Shown here one piece after another: positions 60,584-64,000 of a stretch of 64,000 bases of DNA. A program made the position numbers and the translations under genes. Under the pieces are notes generated by a model. It was not told the origin of the DNA, searched no databases, and was given only the letters and a program-made list of their open reading frames with translations. The stretch spans positions 1 through 64,000 of the forward strand of contig CAYUWH010000003.1 in the NCBI GenBank assembly GCA_964448615.1, in the 5' to 3' direction. The stretch's first letter is position 1. Each line of letters starts with the position of its first letter. The DNA comes from CAYUWH01 sp964448615. GTDB taxonomy: Bacteria; Patescibacteriota; Gracilibacteria; Peribacterales; Peribacteraceae.

Positions 60584-61687
60584 ATGACCAAGCGCGCTCT
60601 TATTACAGGCATTACCGGCCAGGACGGTTCCTATTTGGCCGAATTGCTTTTGGAAAAAGGCTATGAAGTGCACGGGTTGGTGCGCCGTACTTCCACGTTC
60701 AATCGCGGACGCATCGAGCACATGTTCACGGATCCGCACACGACCAAAGTGCCGCTCACATTGCATTACGGAGATTTGGGAGATAGCAGCTCACTCACGC
60801 GCGTACTGGCTGCATCGCAACCTGATGAAATCTACAACCTCGCCGCGCAGAGCCATGTCGGGGTCAGCTTCGATACGCCTGAATACACCGGAGATGTGAC
60901 GGGCATGGGCACGACGCGCTTACTTGAAGCGCTCCGCACGAGCGGTCTTCCGGCGAAGTTCTACCAAGCAAGTTCCAGCGAGCTCTACGGCAAAGTCCTC
61001 ACGCCGATTCAGAACGAAGAAACACCCTTCTATCCCCGCAGTCCGTATGCCTGTGCGAAGGCCTATGCCTTTTATCTCACGCGGAACTATCGCGAAGGGT
61101 ATGGCATGTTCGCGGTGAACGGCATTCTCTTCAACCATGAATCTCCCCGCCGCGGCGAGAACTTCGTCACGCGCAAAATCACGATGACGCTCGCGCGTAT
61201 TCTTGCGGGACAGCAGGATTGTTTATACCTCGGTAATTTGGAGGCCAAGCGTGACTGGGGCTATGCAAAGGAATACGTCGAAGGCATGTGGATGATGCTG
61301 CAACAGCCTGAGCCTGAGGATTATGTTCTCGCTACGGGCAAGACGTGTTCTGTCCGTGAATTTTTGGAACTCTGTTTGGAATACATCGATATTCCGTTCG
61401 CGCGCGAAGGCGAAGGCAAAGAAGAAATCTATCGCAATACGCGTACGGGCAAGGTGATCGTCGCGGTGGATCCTGACTACTACCGTCCCACCGAAGTCGA
61501 TTTGCTTCTCGGGGATCCTTCCAAGGCGGAACGCAAGCTTGGCTGGAAGGCGAAGACATCATTGAAAGAGCTCGCACATCTGATGATGGACGCCGATTGC
61601 GAGGCGCTTGGACTGATTTCCAATCGCCCGCGCCAGCCCGATGTGGCGAAGATTCTGCAAGACGTGAAGCCGGCGGTATCTGCTTGA
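60584..61687 (+). CDS. gmd: GDP-mannose 4,6-dehydratase
   Basis: A 367-residue enzyme making GDP-4-keto-6-deoxymannose, precursor of GDP-fucose, GDP-rhamnose and GDP-perosamine. ALITGITGQDGSYLAELLL binds NADP; EIYNLAAQSHVGVSFDTPEY, QASSSELYGKV with catalytic Glu 133, Tyr 155/Lys 159 in SPYACAKAYAF, and FNHESPRRGENFVTRKI are all canonical. The perosamine synthase-like enzyme at 52717 could use its product. Confidence 0.95.
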   Translation: MTKRALITGITGQDGSYLAELLLEKGYEVHGLVRRTSTFNRGRIEHMFTDPHTTKVPLTLHYGDLGDSSSLTRVLAASQPDEIYNLAAQSHVGVSFDTPEYTGDVTGMGTTRLLEALRTSGLPAKFYQASSSELYGKVLTPIQNEETPFYPRSPYACAKAYAFYLTRNYREGYGMFAVNGILFNHESPRRGENFVTRKITMTLARILAGQQDCLYLGNLEAKRDWGYAKEYVEGMWMMLQQPEPEDYVLATGKTCSVREFLELCLEYIDIPFAREGEGKEEIYRNTRTGKVIVAVDPDYYRPTEVDLLLGDPSKAERKLGWKAKTSLKELAHLMMDADCEALGLISNRPRQPDVAKILQDVKPAVSA

Positions 61688-61692
61688 TGTGC

Positions 61693-61698
61693 TATCAT
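61693..61698 (+). promoter_or_regulatory. -10 hexamer of a leaderless promoter
   Basis: TATCAT, with CGCGCG between it and the GTG at 61705. Confidence 0.5.
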
Positions 61699-61704
61699 CG
61701 CGCG

Positions 61705-64000
61705 GTGAAGATGCTTGGGAATCTCCGCGATTGGCAGCTCTTTCTGTTAGTGCATGGCATCTTTGTGGTAATCGGACTTGCGCCATTCCTCTTAGGGTTT
61801 GGGCTCTTTTCCGGGATCGGCATCGGGCATTCGTACGCGTTCTTCGAACAGTATACGTTTGAGAATCTTTGGTCGGGAGCTGTTCTCATGAACCGCTTCA
61901 GTATGAACGGATTCCCGACGTTCATTCCGATTGGGTTCGCCTTTAATCCGTTCGTCTATCTCTTCACCGCGATCTTTCCTCCTTTCACCGATCTTCACTG
62001 GTACAACTTCGCGACGATGACCGCGGGTGGCGTACTTTGCTCGCTCTTCCTTCGGCGCAGCGGGATTTCAAAGGCGGGAGCATTAATGGGCGGCGGTGCC
62101 TACATGACGGGCTGTTGGTGGCTGATGGTGACGGGGGATTATTCGCCGTTCCTTCCCATGATGCCGCTCGTGGCGTGGGTATTATTGATTTGTCGTGAGA
62201 AGCCTTGGAAGGCAATGCTCTGGGGATCGCTGCTCAGCGGGTACATCTGGCTCGGGGTGAATTCCCAAGTCTCGATGATGATTTTCACTGCTTTCGGTGC
62301 GGGCGCGGTCGCATTGGCAGCTCAAGAATATCGGCACGGATGGAAGGCAGTGTTACGACCGCTCTGGGTGATGTTCGGCAGCGTCTTCATCGGGACGATT
62401 CTGGGAATTCCCAAAGTTCTTCCGGCGTTCATTTACGGCAATCTTTCGTGGCGTGCCGGTGGCATTGAACTCGGCACGGCGACGGCATCGGGTTTGCAGC
62501 CGCTCACTCCCGTGACGTATGTGTTTCCGTACGCGAGCTTCCCATTTCTGAATTTCGGCGGGGAATTACTGCAAGTCTATATCGGAGCATTTGCGTTTGT
62601 ATTGCTGCTTACAGGAATTTTCTTGGCTTTGAGGCAGAATGCATCGCCGGCTTTGCGATGGTGGGTTTTTGGTTATGCGCTGATTCTCATTCTCTCCTTC
62701 GCGCATTCGCCACTCGCAAACGTGCTTCATTCGTTTCCACCCTTCTCGTACTTCCGCGGTGCCGGACGATGGACGATGATTGCGAGTTTCTTGGCGGCGC
62801 CGATTGTGGGCTATGGATTCGATGCAGTGATGGCTGGCCAAGCGGAAGGAATTCGCTGCCGGCTTGCCCGCTTCTTCCAATGGCTTGCTGCCGGGATTGC
62901 GATCATCTGCGTGGTCGGCCAGGCAGCTCTTCTGTTCTTCACGGATGCACTCATTGCCCTCTTCCAACAATACTTCGCCTATTTCCATGCGACCCTTCAT
63001 CTCAGTTCGCCGCTTTCGTACTACCAAACCTTTGTCGAGCGGAGAATTCAGGAATTGGCAGCAGATCCGTTATTCCTCGAACCCCGTGCGCTCTTGCCAT
63101 TTCTTGCGGTTCTGACGGTTGCGATCGTCCTGCATCATCGCGTCTGGCCGCGCTTCAAACAGCATGCGATGTCGTTCGTGTTACTCAATCTCTTTGTTAC
63201 CTCTCTCACGCTGGTTCCGTATGACAACTTCTTCGATCGGTCGGCTCTTGCTCGCCCCAACGAAGTTGCCGCATATTTGGAGCGGCATCCTGGCACCGTC
63301 CTCAGCCTCTTCGCGAACGAATCAGGGGATATCACGCATCCTGGCTACTCCCTGACCCGCGGCGATGAAGTGGAATGGATCTTCACGCACCTGATCCCGA
63401 ACAGCAATCTCTTCTACAAGAACATTCATACACTCGATTACTTCGATAACATTTCCTCACGTCGTCCTACCGTGCTAGCGACTTTTGTGGGAGCAGAATG
63501 GTTGTCGGCACCAAACGAATTCCGGCTCAATGCATCAGGAACGGTAGAGGAGAAAATCCAAAAATTGGTGCAACGCAAAGATCTTCTTGATCTCCAAGGT
63601 GTGAGATATATCGTCAGTCCGTTTGCATTGCCTGCGCCGTTCCGCAAAGTGTTTGAGACAAAGATTCTCGGCGAGCGAGCGTCGGTTATGATTTACGAAA
63701 ATCCCGATGTCCGTCCGTTTGTGTACTTTGCGGATAGACTTCAGTTGGAAGAAGAGGGCGAAAATATTGCTTTAAAGTATGTCTTAGTGGGAAAGTGGCC
63801 GGGTCGCAGATCGTTCTTGGAATGTGAGCCGGATTGTGCGATACGTGAAGTTGATGGAATTGGCTCTGTGTCTGTAACAGGCAATGTACCGACGCGTGTC
63901 GTCTTAAAAACGCAGACACAGAGGCCGCAATGGCTCATTGTCACTCTGAACCGCCTGCCGGGCTGGGAAGTGTTCATCGATCAAAAGCCCGTCGCATCGG
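61705..64000 (+). CDS. YfhO-like multi-spanning membrane protein (partial)
   Basis: An open frame of 765 codons that runs off the window end. Many membrane helices start at WQLFLLVHGIFVVIGLAPFL, followed by a soluble C-terminal part ending LNRLPGWEVFIDQKPVAS, the form seen near the end of YfhO-like proteins that glycosylate teichoic acids or other surface polymers. GTG at 61705 is chosen by the six-base rule; an ATG two codons later is possible. I found no stop in frame. Confidence 0.8.
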   Translation, partial: MKMLGNLRDWQLFLLVHGIFVVIGLAPFLLGFGLFSGIGIGHSYAFFEQYTFENLWSGAVLMNRFSMNGFPTFIPIGFAFNPFVYLFTAIFPPFTDLHWYNFATMTAGGVLCSLFLRRSGISKAGALMGGGAYMTGCWWLMVTGDYSPFLPMMPLVAWVLLICREKPWKAMLWGSLLSGYIWLGVNSQVSMMIFTAFGAGAVALAAQEYRHGWKAVLRPLWVMFGSVFIGTILGIPKVLPAFIYGNLSWRAGGIELGTATASGLQPLTPVTYVFPYASFPFLNFGGELLQVYIGAFAFVLLLTGIFLALRQNASPALRWWVFGYALILILSFAHSPLANVLHSFPPFSYFRGAGRWTMIASFLAAPIVGYGFDAVMAGQAEGIRCRLARFFQWLAAGIAIICVVGQAALLFFTDALIALFQQYFAYFHATLHLSSPLSYYQTFVERRIQELAADPLFLEPRALLPFLAVLTVAIVLHHRVWPRFKQHAMSFVLLNLFVTSLTLVPYDNFFDRSALARPNEVAAYLERHPGTVLSLFANESGDITHPGYSLTRGDEVEWIFTHLIPNSNLFYKNIHTLDYFDNISSRRPTVLATFVGAEWLSAPNEFRLNASGTVEEKIQKLVQRKDLLDLQGVRYIVSPFALPAPFRKVFETKILGERASVMIYENPDVRPFVYFADRLQLEEEGENIALKYVLVGKWPGRRSFLECEPDCAIREVDGIGSVSVTGNVPTRVVLKTQTQRPQWLIVTLNRLPGWEVFIDQKPVAS

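Overview
The window looks like a chromosome segment of an uncultivated bacterium of the candidate phyla radiation (Patescibacteria), possibly the Peregrinibacteria/Peribacteria. That placement is inference from gene content, compact four-base ATGA gene overlaps and a cell-surface glycan locus; no rRNA marker is present. UGA works as a normal stop in many genes, which argues against the Gracilibacteria/Absconditabacteria that recode UGA. One 100-base run of N (60483-60582) shows this is an assembly scaffold.

Region 1 (1-5.6 kb): a membrane protein, ribosomal protein L34, a PduO-type cobalamin adenosyltransferase, PheT, a SAM methyltransferase, a small membrane protein and tRNA-Ser(GGA). Region 2 (5.6-14.6 kb) is the most unusual part. 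Five tandem, separately promoted non-coding RNA genes of about 256-268 nt lie head to tail. Each is closed by the inverted pair GATCCAATT/AATTGGATC, shares a conserved 5' half, and carries its own variable long hairpin, like a retron msr-msd. They are followed on the same strand by a reverse transcriptase (YADD, LPQGSP), a 1076-residue MoxR-like AAA+ ATPase, and a protein joining an HExxH metallopeptidase-like motif to a vWA (MIDAS) domain. I know of no described retron with five diversified RNAs feeding one RT beside an AAA+/vWA pair.

Region 3 (14.6-19.6 kb) is housekeeping: a GGQ release-factor-like protein, Nudix hydrolase, L28, a site-2 protease, a YdcF-like protein, tRNA-Thr(GGU), SufU and SufS. 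Region 4 (19.7-64 kb) is a large surface-polysaccharide or glycoprotein-glycan locus. It holds about fifteen glycosyltransferases (GT4 and GT2), several in ATGA-overlapping operons. It also holds nucleotide-sugar enzymes (RmlA/RmlB-like, WecB-like, GMD and a GMD-like paralog, three PLP sugar enzymes, Gfo/Idh, epimerases), an ABC flippase, GtrA and DUF2304 proteins, hexapeptide acyltransferases, FkbM and sugar methyltransferases, an asparagine synthase and large membrane proteins. A RelE/Phd toxin-antitoxin pair, an HTH regulator and an HD-like protein interrupt it at 56.8-59 kb.

Two sequence-wide patterns stand out. First, at least nine genes have a TANNNT hexamer followed by exactly six bases and then ATG or GTG, which predicts leaderless mRNAs; four of the five array RNAs have a hexamer at the same six-base distance from their GATCC 5' end, and the fifth fits if its hexamer is placed one base upstream. 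Second, several gene boundaries carry short-word repeats in which a private vocabulary of 6-12 bp words recurs in both orientations; one such pair forms 32-bp inverted repeats around a GT2-DUF2304 gene pair.
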